A stretch of DNA of 21,713 bases from positions 1-21,713 of the forward strand of contig JBPCPM010000007.1 of NCBI GenBank assembly GCA_050999155.1, written 5' to 3'. The translations under genes were made by a program, and so were the position numbers. Source of the stretch: JBPCPM01 sp050999155 (lineage in GTDB: Bacteria > Actinomycetota > Thermoleophilia > Solirubrobacterales > 70-9). This document shows positions 1 to 7,441 of this stretch, in pieces (position 1 is the first letter of the stretch; every line of letters begins with the position of its first letter). The notes below the pieces were generated by a model. It was not told where the DNA came from, ran no database searches, and worked only from the letters and a program-made list of their open reading frames with translations.

Positions 1-361
<361 letters not shown>

Positions 362-640
362 AGTGATTCGAGGTACTGCTTCCCGCTTCCGAAAAGGACG
401 CGGGAATCCTCAAGTCATCAGAGAGTGGTCATGCTCAATGGCCGTCGGTGTACTCCGACGACCGGCATGACGGGTTGTTGTCCCATCCCCCATACGAATT
501 CGTTCGGGGACGGGGTCAGAACCTGACCGTGAACACGGAGCTGGCTGCTCCGTTGTGCACGCATGCTGTTCAGTTTTCAAAGACCGCCGATGGCGCGGCT
601 CCGAGATTCGAAGCCTGACCCTCGTCGCCCCAAAAGGGCG
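362..640 (-). ncRNA. rrn operon leader (pre-16S 5' leader) with stem-loops
   Basis: This stretch has no convincing gene and lies between the rrn promoter and the mature 16S 5' end. Three stem-loops are visible. The first is at 380-406: TTCCCGC pairs with GCGGGAA, an inner TCC/GGA pair follows, and an outer GAGG/CCTC pair sits at 370-373/408-411. The second is at 428-471: GTCATGC pairs with GCATGAC around an inner CGTCGG/CCGACG stem. The third is at 535-553: ACGGAGC pairs with GCTCCGT around a 5-nt loop, just after the boxA-like element. Leaders of this kind carry antitermination signals and half of the RNase III processing stem. The matching 3' half, downstream of 16S, is outside the window, so the processing stem cannot be identified. 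Confidence 0.6.
571..590 (-). promoter_or_regulatory. boxA-like rRNA antitermination element
   Basis: The minus strand reads TCGGCGGTCTTTGAAAACTG. The GTCTTTGAAAACTGAA core closely resembles the boxA/leader consensus (TGCTCTTTnAAAA) found upstream of 16S genes in many Gram-positive bacteria. It lies about 60 nt downstream of the predicted rrn start site and is followed by a stem-loop at 535-553, the usual boxA plus hairpin arrangement recognised by the NusB/S10 antitermination complex. Confidence 0.65.
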
Positions 641-647
641 GCCGATC

Positions 648-677
648 AATATAGCACGGGATCGGCACCTCGACCAA
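648..677 (-). promoter_or_regulatory. rrn promoter (-35 TTGGTC, -10 TATATT, 18-bp spacer)
   Basis: The minus strand has TTGGTC (672-677), 18 bp, then TATATT (648-653), a good vegetative sigma-factor promoter in an otherwise very GC-rich stretch. Transcription would start near 641 and run into the leader and 16S. A second TTGGTCG copy lies at about 697-702 with no clear -10 partner. Position upstream of boxA and 16S supports the call. Confidence 0.65.
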
Positions 678-762
678 GCCGGCAGGACGCCGCCCGACCA
701 AGGCCGCGGGACAGTAGCGGGTTCCCTCACGCGACGCCGGGCGGGTCATCTGGCCGGCTGCG

Positions 763-1911
763 TCAGCGAGCGCGCAGGCGCCGGAACCGGCGCTTTCCGA
801 CCTGCAATACGTGCCCGTCGAGCTCGCCCACCGCCAGCTCGAGCTCGGTCACGGGTTCGCCGTCGAGGCGCACGCCGGAACCCGCGATGAGCCGCCGGGC
901 TTCGCTGCGACTGGTGTCGAAGTGTTCGGCGATGAGCGCCGGCAGCGCGACGGGATCCTCGGAGGCGTCGAATCCGGCCTCCTCGATCTCCTCGGGCATC
1001 TCGCGGCGCACATGGAGCTTGTCGAAGTGCTCTTCGGCGGCCCGGCCCGGCCCGTCACCGTGAAAGCGCTCAACGAGCCGGCGACCCAACGCCCGCTTCG
1101 CCTGGACTGCGGCCCCCTCCAGGGGCTCGGATCCCAGCAGCAGGCGGTAGTACTCGCCCATCTGCTCGTCGGAGATCCGCATGACCTTCCCGAACATCTC
1201 CTGCGGCGCGTCGGTGACGCCGATGTAGTTGCCCGCCGACTTGCTCATCCGGGCGGGTCCGTGGATCCCCGAAAGAATCGGCAGGGTCATGATGGACTGG
1301 GGCCTGTGGCCAAAGGCCTGCTGGACCTCGCGCCCGAACAGCAGGTTGAAGGTCTGGTCGGTGCCGCCGAGCTCGACATCCGCCTCCACGGCCACCGAGT
1401 CATAGCCCTGCATCACCGGGTACAGCAGCTCCAGCAGCGACACGGGCTGTTCGGCGGCCATCCGCCGGGCGAAGTCCTCGCGCTCCAGCAGCTGGGCGAC
1501 CGTGAAGCGTGACAGGAGCCCGAAGAGCTTGTCGATGGGCATATCCAGCCACTCGCTGTTGAACCTGACCTCGGTCTGGTCACGGTCCAGCACGAGAAAT
1601 GCCTGCTCCTGAAAGGTTTTCGCGTTGGCGTCGATCTGCTCGGGGCTGAGCATCGGGCGTTGGTCGGAGCGTCCGCTCGGATCTCCGACCCGGGCCGTGT
1701 AGTCACCGATGATGAGCACGACCGTGTGGCCGGCGTCCTGAAACTGGCGGAGCTTGGACAGCCCGACGGTATGACCGAGGTGGATGTCCGGGGCGGTGGG
1801 ATCGATGCCCAGCTTCACCCTCAGGGGCCGGCCCTCGGCCAGCTGGTCGGCCAGCTGGCCGGCGGGCAGGACGTCGACGGTGTTGGCGGTCAGATCGCGG
1901 CCGGAGTCCAC
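763..1911 (-). CDS. tyrS: Tyrosyl-tRNA synthetase
   Basis: This class I aminoacyl-tRNA synthetase charges tRNA-Tyr with tyrosine in the cytoplasm. From the start used here (382 aa) the HIGH-like motif is HLGH at about residues 44-47, in PDIHLGHTVGLSKL. The KMSKS-type motif is RMSKS at about 221-225, followed by AGNYIG. The tyrosine-binding and dimer region includes VELGGTDQTFNLL. The C-terminal 60 or so residues form an S4-like RNA-binding domain. Length and motifs fit bacterial TyrRS of the TyrZ type. The frame can be extended three codons to a TTG at 1920. I prefer the GTG at 1909-1911 because a -10-like TAGCAT lies 8 nt before it and no Shine-Dalgarno is visible, which suggests a leaderless mRNA. 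It ends 85 bp upstream of the rrn promoter on the same strand. No clear terminator was seen between them. Confidence 0.95.
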   Translation of the reverse strand: MDSGRDLTANTVDVLPAGQLADQLAEGRPLRVKLGIDPTAPDIHLGHTVGLSKLRQFQDAGHTVVLIIGDYTARVGDPSGRSDQRPMLSPEQIDANAKTFQEQAFLVLDRDQTEVRFNSEWLDMPIDKLFGLLSRFTVAQLLEREDFARRMAAEQPVSLLELLYPVMQGYDSVAVEADVELGGTDQTFNLLFGREVQQAFGHRPQSIMTLPILSGIHGPARMSKSAGNYIGVTDAPQEMFGKVMRISDEQMGEYYRLLLGSEPLEGAAVQAKRALGRRLVERFHGDGPGRAAEEHFDKLHVRREMPEEIEEAGFDASEDPVALPALIAEHFDTSRSEARRLIAGSGVRLDGEPVTELELAVGELDGHVLQVGKRRFRRLRAR

Positions 1912-1919
1912 AGGGCCCA

Positions 1920-1929
1920 ATGCTAGACT
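1920..1929. promoter_or_regulatory. Possible overlapping divergent -10 boxes for tyrS and the PBP gene
   Basis: On the minus strand TAGCAT (1920-1925) sits 8 nt before the tyrS GTG. On the plus strand TAGACT (1924-1929) overlaps it. Both fit TANNNT and share the CTAG core. No good -35 was found for either. If both are used, tyrS and the penicillin-binding protein gene would compete for polymerase at one site. Confidence 0.3.
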
Positions 1930-2006
1930 TCCGTGCTCGCTTGGGCTCCCACGGGCGCCGTCTAGGACGACGGTTGTCGCGCCCGCAGGACGCCCGGCCC
2001 GCTTCG

Positions 2007-4271
2007 ATGCCTACCACCCGCTCTCGACCCACGGCGGGGGACAATTCGCCGCCCACAGGGCCCGAAGCACCCCCCCACACGCCGCCTCCCACCGGCCCAC
2101 CGCGCCTGCTCAAACTGCGGGTCGCCGCCATCCTTGGCGGGCTCGCGGTGCTCGCCGGCGTCTCGATGGTGTTCGGCATGCTCATGGCGGTCGCCCAGGA
2201 CCTCCCACAGCTGGATTCGGCCAACACCGCCGACGATGCCGAGAACTCCGTCCTGGTCGACGTCCGGGGCAAGAAGGTCGCCACCCTGACCGGCGACCAG
2301 AACCGGATCCTCGTCGACTCGACCGACATCGCCCGCTCGGTCAAGGAAGCCGTCGTCGCGGTCGAGGATCGTCGCTACTACGACCACGGCGGCGTCGACT
2401 ACGTCGGCATCGGCCGTGCCCTGGTGGAGGACATCCGCAGCGGCAGCGCGGCGCAGGGCGGATCGACCATCACCCAGCAGTTCGTCAAGAACGCCGTGTC
2501 CGCCCAGGACACCCGGACGGTGCTGCAAAAGCTCCGGGAGGCGGCGCTCGCCTACAACCTCGAGCGCAAGTGGTCCAAGGACAAGATCCTCACCCAGTAC
2601 CTCAACACCGTGTACTTCGGCGAAGGCGCCTACGGCATCGAGGCCGCCGCCCGCACGTACTTCCGGGGCAATCACCCGGACTGCGGCAACGAGGGCGAAC
2701 CGAACTGCGCCTCGGTGCTCGAACCCGAAGAGGCCGCCCTGCTCGCGGCCATCATCGCCTCACCGTCGAAGTACGCCCCTCGCGCCAACCCCGAAGCTGC
2801 GCTTGGACGGCGCAACCTCGTCCTGCGCGCCATGCGCTCGGAGGGGTTCATCGACGCGCCCCAGCTTTCAGACAGCCTGGCCCAGGCGCTGCCGGCCGAC
2901 CCGGACATCAAGGAGCGCAAGGACGACTCCAAGGCCCCCTACTTCACCTCGTGGGTCCGGCAGCACGTGGTGGACCTGTTCGGGACCGGCCGGGCGTTCA
3001 CCGGCGGATTGAAGGTCAAGACATCGCTCGACCTCGAGCTTCAGCGCAAGACCGAAGAGGCGGTGAGCAAGCGGATCGGCACCATCAAGCCGCGCTCCGC
3101 GGTGGTCGTGATCGACAACAAGACCGGGGGTGTGCGGGCCATGGTCGGCGGCAAGAGCTTCGCGGACGCGCCGTTCAACCTGGCCACCAGCGCCCACCGC
3201 CAGCCGGGATCGGCCTTCAAGCCCTTCATCCTCGCCCGCGCCCTGGAGCAGGGCATCAGCCCCAACCAGACCTACGCCTCCAAGAAGAAGGTGTTCGACG
3301 TTCCCAACTCCCCGGGCGAGAAGTTCGTGGTCAACAACTACAAGGACACCTACTCGGGCACCATCGACCTGGCCAGCGCCACCACCTTCTCCGACAACTC
3401 CGTCTACGCCGAGCTCGGGATCAAGCTGGGGACGAAGAGCGTCGCGCGCATGGCCAAGCGCCTCGGCGTCACCTCCTCCATCTCGACGAACCCGTCGATG
3501 GTCCTCGGCGGGCTCAAGCGGGGTGTGACACCCCTGGAGATGGCCTACGCCTACTCGACGCTCGCGCGTGACGGCAAGCGGATCACCGGCACCCTGGCGC
3601 CCAAGGAACGGGGACCCGTCGGCTTGCTGAGCGTCCGTGAGCCCGACCGCGACCTGGCCAAGACCACCCAGGGGCAGGCGGCCGACAACGACGCGGAAAC
3701 GACCCAGGCGATTCCCCAGCAGGCCGCGACCAAGACGGCGGAGATCATGCGCTCGGTCGTGCAACGCGGCACCGGCCGCAAGGCCTCCCTGGGGCCCGAC
3801 GTGCAGGTCTCCGGCAAGACCGGCACGACCGAGAACAACGGCGACGCCTGGTTCATCGGCTTCACCGACGAGTACACGATCGCCGTGTGGGTCGGATATC
3901 CCGACAAGACACGGCCGATGGAGACCGAATACCACGGCCAGCCGGTCGACGGCGGCACCTACCCGGCCGAGATATGGCACGACGTGGCCGCCGCCTACGA
4001 GGAGATCCTCGACGAACGCGACGCCGCGCGAGAGGCGAAGCGGATCGAAGAGGGCGGCACACCGACCACGCCCCAGGCTCCCGCACCTTCCGGCGCCCCG
4101 GCGGCGCCCCAGGCCCCGGCGCCCGAACCGGCTCCCGCACCCGAAGCTGCGCCGGAGCCCGCGCCGGCACCGGAGCCCGAGCCCGCGCCGGCCCCCGCGC
4201 CGGAACCGGCCCCGTCCCCCGCCGCCAGCGCCCCCAGCGGCGGCCAGGGTGCTCGCGCCGAGCCCCGGTAG
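2007..4271 (+). CDS. Class A (bifunctional) penicillin-binding protein
   Basis: This membrane-anchored enzyme polymerises and cross-links peptidoglycan. From the ATG at 2007 it is 754 aa: a proline-rich cytoplasmic tail, one transmembrane segment (LRVAAILGGLAVLAGVSM), then a GT51 glycosyltransferase domain. That domain has VEDRRYYDHGGVD (catalytic Glu about residue 120), GGSTITQQFVKN and RKWSKDKILTQYLN. The transpeptidase domain follows, with SAFK (Ser about 402), SDN (about 462) and KTGTT (about 604). The tail of about 65 residues is almost only Pro, Ala, Glu and Ser. The frame is open upstream to an ATG at 1920, but that would abut the tyrS start and leave no promoter, so 2007 is preferred; neither start has a strong Shine-Dalgarno. 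It converges on the DNA glycosylase gene with a 6-bp gap. The family is certain; which PBP paralogue this is cannot be told. Confidence 0.93.
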   Translation: MPTTRSRPTAGDNSPPTGPEAPPHTPPPTGPPRLLKLRVAAILGGLAVLAGVSMVFGMLMAVAQDLPQLDSANTADDAENSVLVDVRGKKVATLTGDQNRILVDSTDIARSVKEAVVAVEDRRYYDHGGVDYVGIGRALVEDIRSGSAAQGGSTITQQFVKNAVSAQDTRTVLQKLREAALAYNLERKWSKDKILTQYLNTVYFGEGAYGIEAAARTYFRGNHPDCGNEGEPNCASVLEPEEAALLAAIIASPSKYAPRANPEAALGRRNLVLRAMRSEGFIDAPQLSDSLAQALPADPDIKERKDDSKAPYFTSWVRQHVVDLFGTGRAFTGGLKVKTSLDLELQRKTEEAVSKRIGTIKPRSAVVVIDNKTGGVRAMVGGKSFADAPFNLATSAHRQPGSAFKPFILARALEQGISPNQTYASKKKVFDVPNSPGEKFVVNNYKDTYSGTIDLASATTFSDNSVYAELGIKLGTKSVARMAKRLGVTSSISTNPSMVLGGLKRGVTPLEMAYAYSTLARDGKRITGTLAPKERGPVGLLSVREPDRDLAKTTQGQAADNDAETTQAIPQQAATKTAEIMRSVVQRGTGRKASLGPDVQVSGKTGTTENNGDAWFIGFTDEYTIAVWVGYPDKTRPMETEYHGQPVDGGTYPAEIWHDVAAAYEEILDERDAAREAKRIEEGGTPTTPQAPAPSGAPAAPQAPAPEPAPAPEAAPEPAPAPEPEPAPAPAPEPAPSPAASAPSGGQGARAEPR

Positions 4272-4277
4272 ATCGGC

Positions 4278-4883
4278 CTAGCGGACCCGGTGCCCGGGCG
4301 GCCGAGGCCGTGAGATGTACGGGCTTGCGGCGGCGCAGAACCGCCACGGCAGCTCGGCTGCCTTGGTGATCCCGATCCGCGGACCCGTGGTCACAGCCGG
4401 CGGCTCGCCCGCGCCGGCGAGGACCCGGAACGGCGCCTCGTCCACGCGCTGCCCGTTGAGCGACAAATCGACCGCCAGGGCCTGGCTGAGCTTGCCCGGC
4501 CCCGAACACAGATCCCGCGCCGGGTCCAGGCCCCGGCGCCGGCGCATCTGTCCGAGCCCGTCCGTGGGCTCCAACGCGCGGATCAGCACGGCTGCCCCCT
4601 GCCCGGCGGGCTCGGCGACGATGTTCAGCAGGTGGTGGATCCCGTAGGACAGGTAGACGTACGCGTCTCCGGGCTCGCCGAACAGGACGTGGTTGCGTGC
4701 GGTCGGGCCGATGTGGGCGTGGCACGCCGCTTCGCGCTCGTGGTAGGCCTCGGTCTCGACGATCGTCCCGCCAACCCCGTCCACGAGCAGGACACAGCCG
4801 ATCAGCTTGCGTGCGAGGTCCTCGACCGGCTGGGCCCAGCACTCGGCTCCGATCGGCGTCCCGGCACCCGGGGCCTCGCTCAC
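4278..4883 (-). CDS. 3-methyladenine DNA glycosylase (AAG/MPG family)
   Basis: This base-excision-repair enzyme removes alkylated purines. The 201-aa protein has the family hallmarks in order. VETEAYHE (residues 42-49) carries the catalytic Glu and the flipping Tyr, by analogy with human AAG E125 and Y127. GPTARNHVLFGEPG and AYVYLSYGIHHLLNIV follow, then GPGKLSQAL, then GPRIGITKA near the C terminus. The length is typical of bacterial members. The GTG start (4881-4883) overlaps the argH stop as GTGA, which implies translational coupling and one operon with argH. Pairing with an arginine gene has no obvious metabolic meaning. Confidence 0.93.
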   Translation of the reverse strand: MSEAPGAGTPIGAECWAQPVEDLARKLIGCVLLVDGVGGTIVETEAYHEREAACHAHIGPTARNHVLFGEPGDAYVYLSYGIHHLLNIVAEPAGQGAAVLIRALEPTDGLGQMRRRRGLDPARDLCSGPGKLSQALAVDLSLNGQRVDEAPFRVLAGAGEPPAVTTGPRIGITKAAELPWRFCAAASPYISRPRPPGHRVR

Positions 4884-6247
4884 CGGAGTCCGGCGAGCTC
4901 CCGGCGGGCGGCGTCGAGCTGCTCACGGACGCGCGGCAGCGCCGTCCCGCCCTCGGAGACCTTCGATTCCAGCCACCCCGACTCGGCGAGCACCTCGTAG
5001 ACCTCGTCGTCGAGCAGCTCGGAGAAGCCGCGCATCTCCTCCAGCGACAGCTCCGAGAGGGTGACGCCGCGATCTACCGCGTGGCGGACCAGGCCGCCGA
5101 CGACGCCGTGGGCGTCGCGAAACGCCATCCCTCGCCGCACGAGCAGGTCGGCGATGTCGGTCGCGGCAATCATCTCGTCGCTCGCCGCGGCGGCCATCCG
5201 CTCGCGGTCGAACCGCGTGTCGGCCAGCATCCCGTCGGCGGTGGCCAGACACAGCTCGAGGGTGTCGGCGGCGTCGAACAGGCCTTCCTTGTCTTCTTGC
5301 ATGTCCTTGTTGTAGGTCAGCGGGAGGCCGTGGAAGACGCCTTGCAGGCCCATGAGGTGCGAGACGATCCGCGGCGCCTTGGCGCGCAGCAGCTCGGCGG
5401 CGTCGGGGTTCTTCTTCTGGGGCATGATCGACGAGCCCGACGTGAAGGCGTCGCCGACCTCGCAGAATCCGAACTCCGAGCTCGACCACAACACCAGCTC
5501 CGAGCCCAGGCGGCTGAGGTGGGTGGCACACGTGGCCGCGGCCGACAGCCAGTCCAGCACGTAGTCGCGGCTGGCGGTGGAGTCGATCGAGTTCGGGGTG
5601 ACACCGTCGAATCCCAGCTCGGCGGCCACGGTGCGGCGGTCGTTGTCCCAGTTGACGCCGGCCAGGGCCCCCACGCCGAGCGGCATCTGGCCCGCCGAGG
5701 CCTTGGCCGCGCGGAACCGCTCGGCGTCGCGCAACAGCATCCACACGTAGGCGAGCAGGTGGTGGGACAGGTAGACCGGCTGCGCTCGCTGCAGGTGGGT
5801 GTAGCCGGGCAGCGGCCAGTCGATGTGGGCCTCGGCGAGGTCCACGAGCCGCTGGGCGAGTCCACCGATCGCTTCCAGCACCCGGTCGGCGTGATCGCGG
5901 CAGAACATCGCCACGTCGGTGGCCACCTGGTCGTTGCGCGACCGCGCAGTGTGTAGCTTGCGGCCCGGGTCGCCGACGAGCTCGGTCAGCCGGCGCTCGA
6001 CGGCCATGTGGACATCCTCGTCGTCGGGCGTGAAAACGAAGCGGTCGGCCTCGAACTCACCCGCGATCGTGTCAAGGCCGCCGAGGATCGTTTCCAGCTC
6101 GCCCGCGTCGAGAACACCCATGCCCTCGAGCATCCGCGCGTGGGCCCGCGACTGGCGGATGTCGTACGGGGCAAGGCGCCAGTCGAAGCCGGCGGAGCTG
6201 TTGAGCCGCTGGAACAGCGGGTCCGGTGGCTCGCGGAAGCGCGACAT
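4880..6247 (-). CDS. argH: Argininosuccinate lyase
   Basis: This enzyme catalyses the last step of arginine synthesis, splitting argininosuccinate into arginine and fumarate. The 455-aa protein has the fumarase/aspartase superfamily signature GSSIMPQKKNPD (about residues 271-282, with the catalytic Ser in the loop). TARSRNDQVATD and GYTHLQRAQP are also typical of ArgH. The N terminus (MSRFREPPDP) lacks the LWGGRF lead-in of many homologues, but no earlier start codon exists in frame. A perfect AGGAGG overlaps the stop of the upstream aminotransferase gene (6292-6297) yet lies 44 nt before this ATG, too far for a normal Shine-Dalgarno. The gene is downstream of the aminotransferase (48-bp gap) and overlaps the glycosylase start. 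No other arg gene is in the window. Confidence 0.96.
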   Translation of the reverse strand: MSRFREPPDPLFQRLNSSAGFDWRLAPYDIRQSRAHARMLEGMGVLDAGELETILGGLDTIAGEFEADRFVFTPDDEDVHMAVERRLTELVGDPGRKLHTARSRNDQVATDVAMFCRDHADRVLEAIGGLAQRLVDLAEAHIDWPLPGYTHLQRAQPVYLSHHLLAYVWMLLRDAERFRAAKASAGQMPLGVGALAGVNWDNDRRTVAAELGFDGVTPNSIDSTASRDYVLDWLSAAATCATHLSRLGSELVLWSSSEFGFCEVGDAFTSGSSIMPQKKNPDAAELLRAKAPRIVSHLMGLQGVFHGLPLTYNKDMQEDKEGLFDAADTLELCLATADGMLADTRFDRERMAAAASDEMIAATDIADLLVRRGMAFRDAHGVVGGLVRHAVDRGVTLSELSLEEMRGFSELLDDEVYEVLAESGWLESKVSEGGTALPRVREQLDAARRELAGLR

Positions 6248-6295
6248 GCCGGGGACTGTATCCCGGCGCGGCGCCGACGCGGCCGCGCAGGCCTC

Positions 6296-7441
6296 CTAGC
6301 CCGGCAGGCCGGCGATGCGGCCGAGGGCGGTTGCGACCCGGTCGACGTCGTCCTCGCCCATGCCGATGGCAAAGGGCAGGGCCAGCGAGCGGGCGCTGAT
6401 GTCCTCGGCGACGGGGAACTCGCCCCCGGTGAATCCGAACCGCTCCCGGTAGTGCGGGTACAGGTGGATGCACGGCAGGTACTCCTTGGAGGCGATCCCC
6501 TCGGCCGCGAGGCCGTCGATCACCGCGTCGCGACCGACCCCGGAGGGCAGACGGACGACGTAGACGAACCACCCGTGTTCCGCGGGGCTCGGGGGCGGAT
6601 GAGGGATCTCCAGCCCGTCGAGGTCCCCCAGGCGCCGTCCGTACAGCGCCGCGAGGCCGGCTCTGGCCGCCAGCATGTCGTCGAGCCGCTCGAGCTGGGC
6701 GACGCCGATGGCCGACGCCACATCCGACAGCCGGTAGTTGAACCCCAGCCGGTCGTGGGTCAGCCACCCCATGTCCGGAGCCCGGCCCTGGTTGCGCTCG
6801 CTGCGCAGCCGCGCGGCTTCGGCGGCGTCGCGGGGGATCACCATGCCGCCCTCTCCGGTGGCCAGCTGCTTGTTGGCGTAGAACGCGAACGTGGCCAGCT
6901 CGCCTCGCGCCCCGACGCGCGTTCCGTCGGCGTCGCGTGCCCCCAGGGCCTCGCAGCTGTCGCGCAGCAGCCCGAGCCCGTGCCGAGCGCCGACGCCTTC
7001 GAGCTCGGGCATGGCGCAGGGGTGGCCGAAGATGTCGATCGGCAGGATGCCCGCTGTCCGCTCGCCCACCGCGGCCGCGGCTGCTTGCGGATCGAGGTTG
7101 GCGCTGGTGGGATCGACGTCGCAGAACACGGGCGTGACGTCCTCGTAGAGCAGGCAGTTGGCCGAGGCCACGAAGCTCAGGGGGCTGGTGATGACCTCGT
7201 CGCCGGCCCCCCACCCGAGCGAGCGGACGCCGAGATGCAGGGCGGCGGTACCGGAGGAGACGGCGACCGCGTCACCCGCCCCGACCCAGGACGCGAAATC
7301 ACGCTCGAACCGGTCGAGCATCGGGCCCAGCGACAGCTGGCCCGAGGACAGGACATCGGCCACGAGCTCCTGCTCGCGGTCGCCGATGACCGGGCGGGCG
7401 AGCGGCAGCGCAGCCGGGGCGCTGTCGGGCGAGGCCGTCAC
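6296..7441 (-). CDS. DegT/DnrJ/EryC1/StrS-family PLP aminotransferase
   Basis: The protein is a fold-type I PLP aminotransferase of the family that usually makes amino sugars from keto sugars. From the GTG at 7439-7441 it is 381 aa. SSGTAALHLGVRSLGWGAGDEV is the PLP phosphate-binding region, DIFGHPC follows, and FAFYANKQLATGEGGM carries the PLP lysine (about K191). YRLSDVASAIGVAQL and HGWFVYVVRLP are also typical. The GTG start overlaps the cimA stop as GTGA, so the two are probably translationally coupled; an ATG further upstream at 7555 would run deep into cimA and is not favoured. The neighbours are amino-acid genes, not nucleotide-sugar genes, so the substrate is unknown. A sugar substrate is only the family default. 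Confidence 0.88.
   Translation of the reverse strand: MTASPDSAPAALPLARPVIGDREQELVADVLSSGQLSLGPMLDRFERDFASWVGAGDAVAVSSGTAALHLGVRSLGWGAGDEVITSPLSFVASANCLLYEDVTPVFCDVDPTSANLDPQAAAAAVGERTAGILPIDIFGHPCAMPELEGVGARHGLGLLRDSCEALGARDADGTRVGARGELATFAFYANKQLATGEGGMVIPRDAAEAARLRSERNQGRAPDMGWLTHDRLGFNYRLSDVASAIGVAQLERLDDMLAARAGLAALYGRRLGDLDGLEIPHPPPSPAEHGWFVYVVRLPSGVGRDAVIDGLAAEGIASKEYLPCIHLYPHYRERFGFTGGEFPVAEDISARSLALPFAIGMGEDDVDRVATALGRIAGLPG

Noticed and set aside
2868..3980. 370-codon minus-strand frame opposite the PBP gene
   Set aside because: It is a shadow of the transpeptidase coding sequence; no start signal or domain.
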